This document shows positions 6,810-14,343 of a stretch of 22,081 nucleotides of DNA, in pieces. The translations under genes and the position numbers were made by a program. Within the stretch, counting starts at the first letter, position 1, and each line of letters starts with the position of its first letter. This stretch comes from Faecousia sp. (lineage in GTDB: Bacteria; Bacillota; Clostridia; Oscillospirales; Oscillospiraceae): positions 1 through 22,081 of the forward strand of contig JARHYV010000005.1 in NCBI GenBank assembly GCA_029258495.1, read 5' to 3'. The notes beneath the pieces were generated by a model that was given only the letters and a program-made list of their open reading frames with translations, ran no database searches and had not been told where the DNA came from.

Positions 6810-7895
6810 ATGACCCAACGAGAGCGGCAGATCCTGCAATGGATCGAGTCCGATCCCATGATCTCTCAGGCCGAGCTGGCCCAGCGTCTTGGCATCACCC
6901 GATCCAGCGTGGCAGTTCACATCTCCAACCTCATCAAGAAGGGCTGCATCGCCGGCAAGGGCTATGTACTGCGCACCGGAACCTATGCGGTGGTGGTAGG
7001 CGGTGTCAACATCGACATCTGCGGCAAGAGCAATGTCCCTCTGGTGGCGCAGGACTCAAACCCCGGGTCTGTCAGCATCAGTCTGGGGGGTGTCGGCCGG
7101 AATATCGCCCACAATCTCAGTCTGATGGGCACCGATGTGCGGATGCTCACCGCCTACGGCGATGACATGCACGGTCAGAAGGTCGCAGCATCCTGCTCCG
7201 AGCTGGGGATCGATGTGAGCCACGCACTGCGGCTCAGCGGCGAGTCCACCTCTACTTATCTTTATATCACCGACGAGGCAGGCGAAATGGCTCTGGCGGT
7301 TTCCGATATGAGCATCTGCAATCGGATCACCCCGTCGTATCTGGCCTCCAACCTGCCGCTGCTGCAAAATGCTCAGGTCATCGTCTGTGACACCAATATT
7401 CCCACAGAGTCGCTGATCTATCTGGCCGAGAACTGCACGGTGCCTATTTTCTGCGACCCGGTTTCCACCATCAAGGCAGAAAAGATCCGTCCCATTCTGG
7501 GCAGACTGCACACCCTCAAGCCCAACCGGCTGGAGGCGGAGCTGCTCTCCGGCATCCCCATCCACTGCAAGGCCGATGTGGAAACCGCCGCAAAGGTGCT
7601 GCTGGACACGGGACTGCGCCGGGTGTTCATCTCTCTGGGGGTGGACGGCTGCTACGGTGCGACCCACACGGAGCAGGCATGGATGCCCAACTTCTCCACC
7701 AACATCGTCAACTCCACCGGCTGCGGCGACGCATTCATGGCGGCACTGGTCTGGGCATATCTGGAGGGCACCGATCTGAAGGGCACCATGAGTGCAGGAC
7801 TTGCAGCCGCCTCCATCGCCATCGAAACACAGGAAACCATCAACCCATCCATGAGCGCAACGCTCCTCAAATCCCGTATCACAGGCAATCCATAA
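6810..7895 (+). CDS. psuK: Pseudouridine kinase with N-terminal winged helix (PfkB family)
   Basis: A 361-residue protein. Residues 1-53 are a winged helix (RERQILQWIESDPMISQAEL, then LGITRSSVAVHISNLIKKG). Residues 58-355 are a PfkB-type ribokinase domain (VVVGGVNIDICG, the GGVGRN motif at 93-98, and the anion-hole and catalytic motif STGCGDAFM at 302-310 with Asp307). The kinase phosphorylates pseudouridine to pseudouridine 5'-phosphate, the substrate of PsuG encoded 37 bases downstream; that neighbour is the main reason for the substrate assignment. The ATG at 6810 has AGGAG nine bases upstream; a TTG at 6801 is too close to that site. The length matches the helix-turn-helix-fused kinases of this family (E. 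coli YeiI type) rather than E. coli PsuK, which lacks the extension. The fused domain may regulate the operon. Confidence 0.9.
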   Translation: MTQRERQILQWIESDPMISQAELAQRLGITRSSVAVHISNLIKKGCIAGKGYVLRTGTYAVVVGGVNIDICGKSNVPLVAQDSNPGSVSISLGGVGRNIAHNLSLMGTDVRMLTAYGDDMHGQKVAASCSELGIDVSHALRLSGESTSTYLYITDEAGEMALAVSDMSICNRITPSYLASNLPLLQNAQVIVCDTNIPTESLIYLAENCTVPIFCDPVSTIKAEKIRPILGRLHTLKPNRLEAELLSGIPIHCKADVETAAKVLLDTGLRRVFISLGVDGCYGATHTEQAWMPNFSTNIVNSTGCGDAFMAALVWAYLEGTDLKGTMSAGLAAASIAIETQETINPSMSATLLKSRITGNP

Positions 7896-7932
7896 GCCAT
7901 CGAATACAACATTTAGAAAGGTGAAATCAACT

Positions 7933-8853
7933 ATGAATCTGAACAAGTATCTGGATGTAAAGCCCGAAGTTGCCGAGGCCATCGCCAACGGCAAGCCCGT
8001 CGTCGCACTGGAATCCACCATCATCTCCCACGGCATGCCCTACCCCCAGAATGTAGAAACCGCTCTGGCCGTAGAGAACATCATCCGTGAAAACGGTGCC
8101 GTTCCTGCCACCATCGCCATCATCGGCGGCCGCCTGAAGGCAGGTCTGACCGCTGAAGAGATCGAGTACTTCGGCAAGAAGGGTCAGGCCATCACCAAGG
8201 CTTCCCGCCGGGATCTGGCCGTGCTGTGCGCCCGCGGTGAAGACGGCGCTACCACCGTTACCACCACCATGATCATCGCCCACATGGCAGGCATCAAGAT
8301 CTTTGCCACCGGCGGCATCGGCGGCGTACACCGGGGTGCAGAAACCACCATGGATATCTCCGCCGATCTGGAAGAGCTGGGTCAGACCCCCGTTATGGTC
8401 GTCTGCGCCGGCGCAAAGTCCATTCTGGATCTGGGGCTGACCCTGGAGTATCTGGAAACCAAGGGTGTTCCCGTCATCGGCTACGGCACCGAGGAGCTGC
8501 CCGCATTCTACTGCCGCACCTCCGGTTTCGGTGTGGACTACCGCATCGACACCGCCGAAGAGCTGGCTAAGGTCTTCAAGACCCAGAACGATCTGGGCAT
8601 GAAGGGCGGTATGCTGGTGGCAAATCCCATCCCCGAGCAGTACGCTATGCCTGCTGATGCCATCAATGCAGCCATCGATCAGGCGATCTCCGAGTGCGCT
8701 GCCAAGGGCATCCACGGCAAGGAAACCACCCCCTTCCTGCTGGCTCGCGTCAGCGAGCTGACCGGCGGTGACTCCCTTGCCTCCAATATCCAGCTGGTGT
8801 TCAACAACGCCCGGGTCGCTGCCCAGACCGCTGCTGCATACTGCAAGCTGTAA
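7933..8853 (+). CDS. psuG: Pseudouridine-5'-phosphate glycosidase
   Basis: A 306-residue enzyme that reversibly cleaves the C-C glycosidic bond of pseudouridine 5'-phosphate to uracil and ribose 5-phosphate. The key residues described for the E. coli enzyme are all present with a constant four-residue offset: Glu27 (ALEST), Lys89 (ITKAS), His133 (GVHRG), Asp145 (SADLEE), Lys162 (AGAKS) and Asn285 (ASNIQ). The ATG at 7933 is preceded by AAAGGTG; an in-frame GTG four codons upstream overlaps that site and is less likely. It forms an operon with psuK and ends at the terminator at 8893-8930. No nucleoside transporter lies beside it, so pseudouridine must enter by another system or come from internal RNA turnover. 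Confidence 0.97.
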   Translation: MNLNKYLDVKPEVAEAIANGKPVVALESTIISHGMPYPQNVETALAVENIIRENGAVPATIAIIGGRLKAGLTAEEIEYFGKKGQAITKASRRDLAVLCARGEDGATTVTTTMIIAHMAGIKIFATGGIGGVHRGAETTMDISADLEELGQTPVMVVCAGAKSILDLGLTLEYLETKGVPVIGYGTEELPAFYCRTSGFGVDYRIDTAEELAKVFKTQNDLGMKGGMLVANPIPEQYAMPADAINAAIDQAISECAAKGIHGKETTPFLLARVSELTGGDSLASNIQLVFNNARVAAQTAAAYCKL

Positions 8854-8892
8854 GGCCGCACCGTCCCGCTCAAAACCATATCCTATAAACGC

Positions 8893-8930
8893 AAACGGAG
8901 TGTATCGAGAACCGATACACTCCGTTTTTT
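8893..8930. terminator. Strong bidirectional terminator between psuG and the convergent membrane-protein operon
   Basis: A perfect 15-bp stem AAACGGAGTGTATCG/CGATACACTCCGTTT with a 5-nt loop and TTTTTT on the plus strand. On the minus strand the following tract is GTTTGCGTTT, weaker but usable. Confidence 0.93.
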
Positions 8931-8972
8931 GTATAAAAAGCGTGGTCATTGCATATATCCGCGGTGTCCGCC

Positions 8973-9563
8973 TCAATTCTCCGATGCCAGAACCACATAC
9001 GCAACCACCACCGCGACGATGGCAAGGGTGATGGCATACTGCTTTGCCAGTTTTTTCCATCCGCTCTTTCCGGTGATTTCCTTCCAGTATTCATTGAACC
9101 AGAAACTGGACGAAATAATGATGAGCACCGTCAGAACATACCACACAACCGTCAGCCAATGCAGGATCTGCCCATCCACAAAGAAATTTGCCGCCATGAT
9201 CGACCCCAAAAGCAGCAGTAGGATCACATACTGTATGGGCGTCCACATCCTGTGCAGGGGCGTATTGCCGACGATGGTGTCCATTGTGGATGTGGCGGTG
9301 TATTTCCCGTTCAGGATGGCATTGGCAGCCACTGCCGCCATTCCGACTTTCCGGATTTTGGCGCCTGCATAGACATCCCGATCGGGGATGACCGCTCCAA
9401 AAATCAGGAACATGGTATAAAAGATCACAGACGTGATCCCACACACAAGGGAGATGGTCGCCGCACCAAAGTCCGTGAAATCCACCTCTACGCACATCAG
9501 CACCGAAACCGCGATCAGACACAGCGACAGGATGATATTCAGGATATGGGTCGCTTTTTTCAT
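8973..9563 (-). CDS. Integral membrane protein of unknown function (five predicted helices)
   Basis: A 196-residue hydrophobic protein with about five membrane segments: residues 7-25, 34-60, 108-127, 133-153 and 172-193. A polar loop of about 45 residues separates helices 2 and 3 (IPDRDVYAGAKIRKVG through HRMWTP). No catalytic motif or known family is recognised. GAGGG precedes the ATG at 9563-9561. It begins 24 bases after the DUF2284 gene stops, so it is the third gene of the phosphatase operon and shares its terminator. Confidence 0.8.
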   Translation of the reverse strand: MKKATHILNIILSLCLIAVSVLMCVEVDFTDFGAATISLVCGITSVIFYTMFLIFGAVIPDRDVYAGAKIRKVGMAAVAANAILNGKYTATSTMDTIVGNTPLHRMWTPIQYVILLLLLGSIMAANFFVDGQILHWLTVVWYVLTVLIIISSSFWFNEYWKEITGKSGWKKLAKQYAITLAIVAVVVAYVVLASEN

Positions 9564-9587
9564 ACGCTCACCCTCAATATAAAACTT

Positions 9588-10124
9588 TTAATAGAACAGC
9601 AGAGAAAACCAAGTTACCACATTTTCGCCGTACTGGAACGAAAGCCCCTGCTCCTCGATGATCCCCAGCAGATTGATCCCGTGGCTCTCCACACACGGAT
9701 GCATCCGCTCCGGCATCCGGCAGGGCTCGCCGTCCAGAATGGCACACCGCTTGCAGTAGGCACAGGCCTCAGTGGACAGAACATAAGGCTCTACCCCCTG
9801 CTCGCGCATCATATCCCGCACCTGATTGGTCAGGGCCTCATGCTCCGCCCGGGTGGACAGGGTTTCGTTGATATCCCCGATGTCCGCGACCTCGGTGATG
9901 GTAGAGATCATCAGGCAGCCCGGATAGGCAAGGCACCTTGCCTTGCACTCCGGCACCGTTCCGACACCGGGAGGGCATGCCCAGCTTTTTCCGTACATGG
10001 GACATTCGTGCTCACAGATCCAACGGATCCGATCTGAGAACTCCAATTCCTGCGGATCTAAAAATGCATATGTATACAGCGGCAGCTGTGCCAGCTGCTG
10101 CTCCAGCAGCTCCTGTTTCAGCAT
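9588..10124 (-). CDS. DUF2284 cysteine-rich, predicted metal-binding protein
   Basis: A 178-residue soluble protein with 11 cysteines in the DUF2284 pattern: ICEHECPMYGKSWACPPGVG (Cys37, 41, 50), then Cys60, 64 and 70, a ferredoxin-like ACAYCKRC run (Cys121, 124, 127), then Cys135 and Cys144. The C-x2-C-x2-C spacing suggests one or more iron-sulfur clusters, which is inference. The ATG at 10124 has GGAGG seven bases upstream and overlaps the end of the phosphatase gene by seven bases, so translation is probably coupled. An extra 25-codon upstream open frame is rejected because it lies inside the phosphatase gene. The biochemical role of the family is not established. Confidence 0.88.
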   Translation of the reverse strand: MLKQELLEQQLAQLPLYTYAFLDPQELEFSDRIRWICEHECPMYGKSWACPPGVGTVPECKARCLAYPGCLMISTITEVADIGDINETLSTRAEHEALTNQVRDMMREQGVEPYVLSTEACAYCKRCAILDGEPCRMPERMHPCVESHGINLLGIIEEQGLSFQYGENVVTWFSLLFY

Positions 10125-10555
10125 GTTGTTTCCTCCAGGATCCGCCGGCATCCGGCATGGATATCCCGCCATGTGGCAGAAAAATCCCCTGTATACCACG
10201 GGTCAGCCACATCATGCTCCAAAAGCGGACGGCATTTTTCCTGCCACTGCCCGGGAAAGAGCCGCTGCAGCCATCTTGCGTTGCTTGCATCCATATAATA
10301 GATGCGGTCATAGACATCCAGATCCTCCCGGGTGATTTGACGGGCACGATGCCCCGTGCAGGCAATGCCGTGCTTTGCAAGCTCTGCCCGGGCAGGGGGA
10401 TAGATGCCGTTGCCGAGCTCCTCGGTGCTCACCGCCGCCGAGTCGATCCGGAACCGGTCGGCAAGCCCCGCTTTTTCCACCATATCCTTCAGCACAAACT
10501 CTCCCATGGGGCTCCTGCAAATGTTCCCATGGCAGACAAACAGTATTTTCGTCAT
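10118..10555 (-). CDS. Low-molecular-weight protein-tyrosine phosphatase family protein
   Basis: A 145-residue cytosolic phosphatase. The P-loop VCHGNICRSP carries nucleophile Cys8 and Arg14 (C-x5-R-S), and the general acid loop reads DVADPWY with Asp118. Both are intact, so it is probably active. These enzymes dephosphorylate tyrosine (sometimes arginine) phosphoproteins; no cognate kinase gene is in the window. GGGAG lies seven bases before the ATG. It is the first gene of a three-gene operon with the DUF2284 gene and a membrane protein. A candidate promoter lies inside the hairpin just upstream (10654-10683). Confidence 0.95.
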   Translation of the reverse strand: MTKILFVCHGNICRSPMGEFVLKDMVEKAGLADRFRIDSAAVSTEELGNGIYPPARAELAKHGIACTGHRARQITREDLDVYDRIYYMDASNARWLQRLFPGQWQEKCRPLLEHDVADPWYTGDFSATWRDIHAGCRRILEETTC

Positions 10556-10624
10556 CTGCTTACTCCCTTTACCTTCTCTTCTGCACAGCCCTGCACATTT
10601 TCCGGGATTTCCTACTATTTTCAG

Positions 10625-10674
10625 AAAAGCGTCTTAGCTGATACGGTGATTGTATCATACCAAGACGCTTTTTT
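10625..10674. terminator. Hairpin with outer and inner stems upstream of the phosphatase operon
   Basis: Outer arms AAAAGCGTCTT (10625-10635) and AAGACGCTTTT (10662-10672) are perfect complements. An inner TGATAC/GTATCA stem occupies 10640-10658. The plus strand ends in six T residues, so it looks like an intrinsic terminator, yet no plus-strand gene lies upstream. On the minus strand the same bases contain a promoter-like sequence for the phosphatase operon. Confidence 0.7.
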
Positions 10675-10683
10675 CCACACCAA
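10654..10683 (-). promoter_or_regulatory. Candidate promoter of the phosphatase-DUF2284-membrane protein operon
   Basis: Minus-strand TTGGTG (10683-10678), 18-bp spacer, TATGAT (10659-10654), with a TGG extension just before the -10. It lies inside the inverted repeat, and the initial transcript would include part of the hairpin. Confidence 0.5.
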
Positions 10684-10805
10684 TTCCCCAGAAGGTGCAA
10701 AGCACCGCCGTTACTCACCCCGGTGAAAACATCCACGCACTTGTGGAGGCAGTCAGACAGTTCGGCTAATTTTCCCATCGGTCTGCCATATCCTTCAGGC
10801 GCTAT
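10684..10805. other. Unassigned 122-base interval between two terminator-like hairpins
   Basis: No convincing gene. It holds short dyads only: GGTGC-AAA-GCACC (10694-10706), CAC-CCCG-GTG and TCCAC/GTGGA. A minus-strand open frame crosses it but runs through both hairpins with no ribosome binding site. It could be an untranslated leader or a small RNA; I do not recognise any known RNA family. Confidence 0.4.
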
Positions 10806-10848
10806 AAAAATCCCTTCGGCATGAAAGTGTAATGCCGAAGGGATTTTT
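10806..10848. terminator. Long bidirectional terminator after the CPBP protease gene
   Basis: A perfect 17-bp stem (10806-10822 with 10832-10848; arms contain ATCCCTTCGGCAT) and a 9-nt loop. A/T tracts lie on both sides, so it can terminate in either direction. It starts 23 bases after the protease stop codon. Confidence 0.93.
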
Positions 10849-10870
10849 TCATTGCATATGAGGGCAGTTA

Positions 10871-11668
10871 TCAGGAGGTTCCCTCCTGAGTGACCGCCAT
10901 TTGGATCAGGATCGCCAAGGCCGGAATGATCATCAGGAAGGAGCCATAGGCTATGGTCGACTGGACGGGATCGATATCCAGAGCAGGCGGCAGCGTTGAC
11001 AGGAAATTGTTCAGCACATGCAGCAATATGGTCAATCTCAGATCCCGGAATCTGGAATACAACAGACCGTAGACCATGCCGATGATCGCCGCATACACCG
11101 CCTGAACCGGCTCGATATGCCACAGACCGAAGGCAATGCCCGACACCACAATGGGGAACCACCCTGCCTTGAATTTTTCCAGATAATGGAACACCAGACC
11201 CCGAAACAGCAGCTCCTCCACAATAGGCCCGACCAATACCACCGACAGGAACACCCACAGATACGACTCGTCATATATCGTGCTCCAGGTTTCCTCAAAG
11301 CTCTCCAGACTCTCTGAAATAATGGGCATCCCCTGAAGGTATTCCTCTGCAATTCCCAGCCACATGCCGGAGATGCCGCTGATCCCAAGCACCAAAACAG
11401 GGATCGACACCAACACATACGGCTGCGTGAAGGCGTCACCGGAAAGGAATGATTTTCCCTCTCTCCGACTGATCCTCACAAGCCAGATCAGGCAGATCCC
11501 CAGCTGTACCATTGCGATCAGCGCATCGGTCATAAAATAATGAGCCTGCATGGTTTCCTCGGAAAACACCCCATAGGCAGCCGTGATCAGGATCGTCGCC
11601 GTGACATTATAGGCAAGGATCGCCAGAAATGCCCACAGCAGATTTTTAGCGGACTTGTTCTCTTTCAT
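10871..11668 (-). CDS. CPBP-family intramembrane metalloprotease
   Basis: A 265-residue polytopic membrane protein of the CAAX protease/bacteriocin-processing (Abi) family. All three motifs are present: EELLFRG (151-157), FGLWH (180-184) and HVLNN (217-221), which in this family supply the catalytic Glu pair and zinc-binding His/Asn residues. Seven or eight hydrophobic segments are visible. AAGGGG lies nine bases before the chosen ATG (11668); two further ATGs at 11677 and 11674 are too close to it. The gene has its own near-consensus promoter (11712-11740). No bacteriocin precursor gene is adjacent, so the substrate is unknown. Confidence 0.92.
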   Translation of the reverse strand: MKENKSAKNLLWAFLAILAYNVTATILITAAYGVFSEETMQAHYFMTDALIAMVQLGICLIWLVRISRREGKSFLSGDAFTQPYVLVSIPVLVLGISGISGMWLGIAEEYLQGMPIISESLESFEETWSTIYDESYLWVFLSVVLVGPIVEELLFRGLVFHYLEKFKAGWFPIVVSGIAFGLWHIEPVQAVYAAIIGMVYGLLYSRFRDLRLTILLHVLNNFLSTLPPALDIDPVQSTIAYGSFLMIIPALAILIQMAVTQEGTS

Positions 11669-11711
11669 TGGCATCATCCCCTTCTTTCATGAAGAATTTT
11701 AGGTTTTCTCA

Positions 11712-11740
11712 ATTATAACCCATCCACACGGATCGTGCAA
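11712..11740 (-). promoter_or_regulatory. Promoter of the CPBP protease gene
   Basis: Minus-strand TTGCAC (11740-11735), 17-bp spacer, perfect TATAAT (11717-11712). It lies just after the methyltransferase stop codon, where I see no terminator, so read-through from the riboswitch operon into the protease gene is also possible. Confidence 0.85.
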
Positions 11741-11747
11741 ACCCTTT

Positions 11748-12611
11748 TCAGCAGGATCCGGAGATTTCATCTGCCGCAAGGTCTTCTGCCGTGGGCCACC
11801 AGACCACACCGCAGCGGAAATGGGCGCATCCATACAGGCTGCCATCCGGTCGGCAGGTAAAGTGTTTGGACAGGATCTGCTTTGCCTGCTCGTGATCGAT
11901 GCCGGAAACTCCGCATCTGGAAAGCTCTCCCCTGACCATCGCATCCGCATCCGGATAGACAAGCTCCTTGTCATAGGGGATCACCCGCACATTGGCATCG
12001 ATGCCCATCTGATACAGAATGCCCACAAAATAAATATAATCCTTCCACTCCCAAGTGGTGCTGCCGCCGGCTGCCACCATCTCATGAACCCATTGGGGCG
12101 CAAGCCCCGTGGTCATGCCGACCACGCAGAGTTTTTTGGATGCCCGGTTCATCTTCGCAAAGCACTGGGCAAGATCCGCCTGCCGATAAAAGCAGTTATA
12201 CCCGAAAACCAGATCGTATTTCCGTTCCGGGGTGTAGGTTTCCCACTTGCTGTGGCAGGTGGACAGATTGTGAAAGCCATGCTCCGCTCCCGTCCGGACA
12301 ATAAAATCCAGAACATCCTGAGAGATATCGACACAGGCGACTTCTGTGCACATTCTCGCCAGATCCAGGGTATAATTGCCCCATCCCGGGCCGAATTCCA
12401 GTGCAGAGTCCACCTCAAAGGACGCAAGCAGCGGTGTGAGATAGTCCATGACCAGTCTGGAGTACGGCTCCGGAGCATAGGTCTTCGTCTTGATGAATTC
12501 CTTCCAGAAATCCTGCTCTGCCTGATCGTCGTTCATTCTCGGCTTTGTGCTTGCCGCCACATGCTCTGTCCAGAGCCTCTGAAAATCGGGGATTTGAACT
12601 CGTTCCTTCAT
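11748..12611 (-). CDS. Class I SAM-dependent methyltransferase linked to the ABC importer
   Basis: A 287-residue protein. Its Rossmann-fold motif I is LEFGPGWGNYT (71-81), followed by VACVDIS (91-97) with the acidic ribose-binding position, and a central YDLVFGYNCFYR (132-143). The N-terminal 55 residues are a helical cap rich in charged residues. The C-terminal part has three closely spaced cysteines (Cys253, 262, 267), a possible metal site. AAGGAG lies eight bases before the ATG at 12611; a GTG three codons upstream is too close. It is the last gene of the cobalamin-riboswitch operon, 12 bases after the second ATPase gene. The substrate is unknown. The context suggests it modifies or makes the ligand that the importer handles, for example a metal chelator, which is inference. 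Confidence 0.85.
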   Translation of the reverse strand: MKERVQIPDFQRLWTEHVAASTKPRMNDDQAEQDFWKEFIKTKTYAPEPYSRLVMDYLTPLLASFEVDSALEFGPGWGNYTLDLARMCTEVACVDISQDVLDFIVRTGAEHGFHNLSTCHSKWETYTPERKYDLVFGYNCFYRQADLAQCFAKMNRASKKLCVVGMTTGLAPQWVHEMVAAGGSTTWEWKDYIYFVGILYQMGIDANVRVIPYDKELVYPDADAMVRGELSRCGVSGIDHEQAKQILSKHFTCRPDGSLYGCAHFRCGVVWWPTAEDLAADEISGSC

Positions 12612-12623
12612 TGTGTACACTCC

Positions 12624-13403
12624 TTATTCCCAACTGGTATATGAATACAGCAATTCCTTTGTGTAAGGGTGGGTGGGCGCCTCCATGATCTGATCCCGGC
12701 TGCCCAGCTCCACCAATTTGCCCTTCTGCATGACACCGATGGAATGGCTGATCCATCCCAGCAGCTCAATGTCGTGGGTGATATACAGGTAAGTCAGCCC
12801 CAGCTCCTGCTGCAGCTCCTTCAAAAGGTTCATGATATTTGCCTGAACCGATACATCCAGCATGGAGGTCGGCTCATCCAAAAGCAGCACCTCCGGCTCC
12901 AAAAGCAGGGCACGGCAGATGACGAGCCGCTGTCCCTCTCCGCCGCTGATCTGGTGGGGATATCGGGACAGCAGATAATCGGGAAGTCCCAGCTGATCCA
13001 GTGTCCTCAGGATCACATCCATCCGCTCCTCGGTGCTGCTGCCCAGACCGTGGATGACCATCGCCTCAAGCAGGCTGTCGCGGATCTGCATGGTGGGATC
13101 CAAGGAGGCCTCCGGGTTCTGAAAGATCATCTGCACCCGGCGGTGATAGGGCTTTCTCCGGTTCCTTGGCATTTGAGCGATGTCCTCGCCTTCAAACCGG
13201 ATGGTGCCGGAGGTGGGCTTGAGCTGACGGGTGATCATCCTTGACAGGGTGGTTTTGCCGCAGCCGCTGTTGCCCACCAGACCGAAGGTCTTTCCCTTCT
13301 CCAGAGAGAAACTCACATGATCCACCGCATGGGTCACATGGGTGCGGAACACGCCGCCGGAAAAATCCCGGCTCACCTGCTCCAGTTCCAAAATCTTACT
13401 CAT
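12624..13403 (-). CDS. ABC transporter ATP-binding protein, peptide/nickel type (second ATPase)
   Basis: A 259-residue cytoplasmic ATPase of the Opp/Dpp/Nik family. Walker A GNSGCGKT spans 44-51, the Q-loop is in IFQNPEASLDP, the signature is ISGGEGQR (152-159), Walker B is VLLLDEP with Glu177, and the H-loop is YITHD with His210. It lacks the cysteine-rich tail of its partner ATPase, like NikE or CntF. Its ATG overlaps the stop of the preceding ATPase gene by eight bases, so the two are coupled and should form the heterodimer that drives the importer. The signature departs slightly from the usual LSGGQ/LSGGE form. Confidence 0.95.
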   Translation of the reverse strand: MSKILELEQVSRDFSGGVFRTHVTHAVDHVSFSLEKGKTFGLVGNSGCGKTTLSRMITRQLKPTSGTIRFEGEDIAQMPRNRRKPYHRRVQMIFQNPEASLDPTMQIRDSLLEAMVIHGLGSSTEERMDVILRTLDQLGLPDYLLSRYPHQISGGEGQRLVICRALLLEPEVLLLDEPTSMLDVSVQANIMNLLKELQQELGLTYLYITHDIELLGWISHSIGVMQKGKLVELGSRDQIMEAPTHPYTKELLYSYTSWE

Positions 13404-14343
13404 ACAGCAGACACCGCACCTTTCTTCCGGAGGAAAGCGTCACATCCTGCGGACACTCCCGAGCGCACCGCTGCAGAGCCTGCCGGCATCGGGGATAGAA
13501 GGGGCAGCCCCGATGGTCGAGCCGCTCCGGGATGGGCTGCTGAATGGGGATCATCCCCCGATCCGGCAGAGAATGGATCAATCCCAATGTGTAGGGGTGC
13601 TTGGGATCCTCCATGACCTCCTGTGCCGTGCCCTGCTCAATGATCTGCCCCCGGTAAAGCACCCGGATGTCATCGCAGAGCTTTTGCGCCAGATGCAGGT
13701 CGTGGGTGATGACGATCATGCTGCAATGATGCTCGGTATGGATCTTGCGCAGGACGGTATACACCTGATTGCGGATCACCGCATCCAAGCCCTTGGTCGG
13801 CTCATCGGCAATGACCCACCCCGGGTGGCAGGCAAGCCCCAGTGCCGAAACCAGACGCTGATTCATGCCGCCGCTCATTTCAAAGGAATACTGGTTGAGG
13901 ATCCGCTTGGGATCTTCAAAGCCGAATTGGGAAAGCAGCTCCTCCGCCTGAGCAAGGGCCTCTTTTTTGGACAGTTTTCGATGGGTGGTCACCGCTTCCG
14001 TGAGCTGCCGCCTGACCTTCAGCACCGGATTCAGCGACGCATTGGGATTTTGGGGGATCAGTCCGATGGCGCCGCCGCGGATCCTGCGCAGCTGTTTCAG
14101 CGGCATGGAATAAAGCTCCTGATCCCCGAACATGCAGGTTCCCGAAACCTTTGCCGTATTGGGCAGCAGGCGCAGGATCGACATGCCCATAACGCTTTTT
14201 CCGCTGCCGCTCTCGCCGATGATGCCGCAGATCCTGCCGGCACGGAACACCGTGGAAAGATCGTTGACCGCATAGACCGGGCCGGCTGCCGTTTCAAAAT
14301 AGACCCGCAGATCGGAAATTTCAATATCTGGTACCACGATCAT
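13396..14343 (-). CDS. ABC transporter ATP-binding protein, peptide/nickel type (first ATPase)
   Basis: A 315-residue ATPase. Walker A is GESGSGKS (43-50), the Q-loop is LIPQNPNASLNP, the signature is MSGGMNQR (156-163), Walker B is WVIADEP (176-182), and the H-loop is VITHD. The C-terminal oligo/dipeptide extension is present (HPYTLGLIHSLPD, then RGCPFYPRC and two later cysteines); in several homologues this tail holds a cysteine cluster. The ATG at 14343 overlaps the permease TGA as ATGA. A GTG at 14337 has better spacing from AAAGGAG and is an alternative start. Confidence 0.95.
   Translation of the reverse strand: MIVVPDIEISDLRVYFETAAGPVYAVNDLSTVFRAGRICGIIGESGSGKSVMGMSILRLLPNTAKVSGTCMFGDQELYSMPLKQLRRIRGGAIGLIPQNPNASLNPVLKVRRQLTEAVTTHRKLSKKEALAQAEELLSQFGFEDPKRILNQYSFEMSGGMNQRLVSALGLACHPGWVIADEPTKGLDAVIRNQVYTVLRKIHTEHHCSMIVITHDLHLAQKLCDDIRVLYRGQIIEQGTAQEVMEDPKHPYTLGLIHSLPDRGMIPIQQPIPERLDHRGCPFYPRCRQALQRCARECPQDVTLSSGRKVRCLLYE

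Noticed and set aside
7927..9060. 377-codon minus-strand open frame opposite psuG
   Set aside because: Gly/Asp/Ala-rich shadow that runs through the psuG terminator; PsuG has all catalytic residues.
10569..11258. 229-codon minus-strand frame covering part of the CPBP gene and the interval after it
   Set aside because: It reads through two strong hairpins and is out of frame with the CPBP protease, which has all three catalytic motifs.
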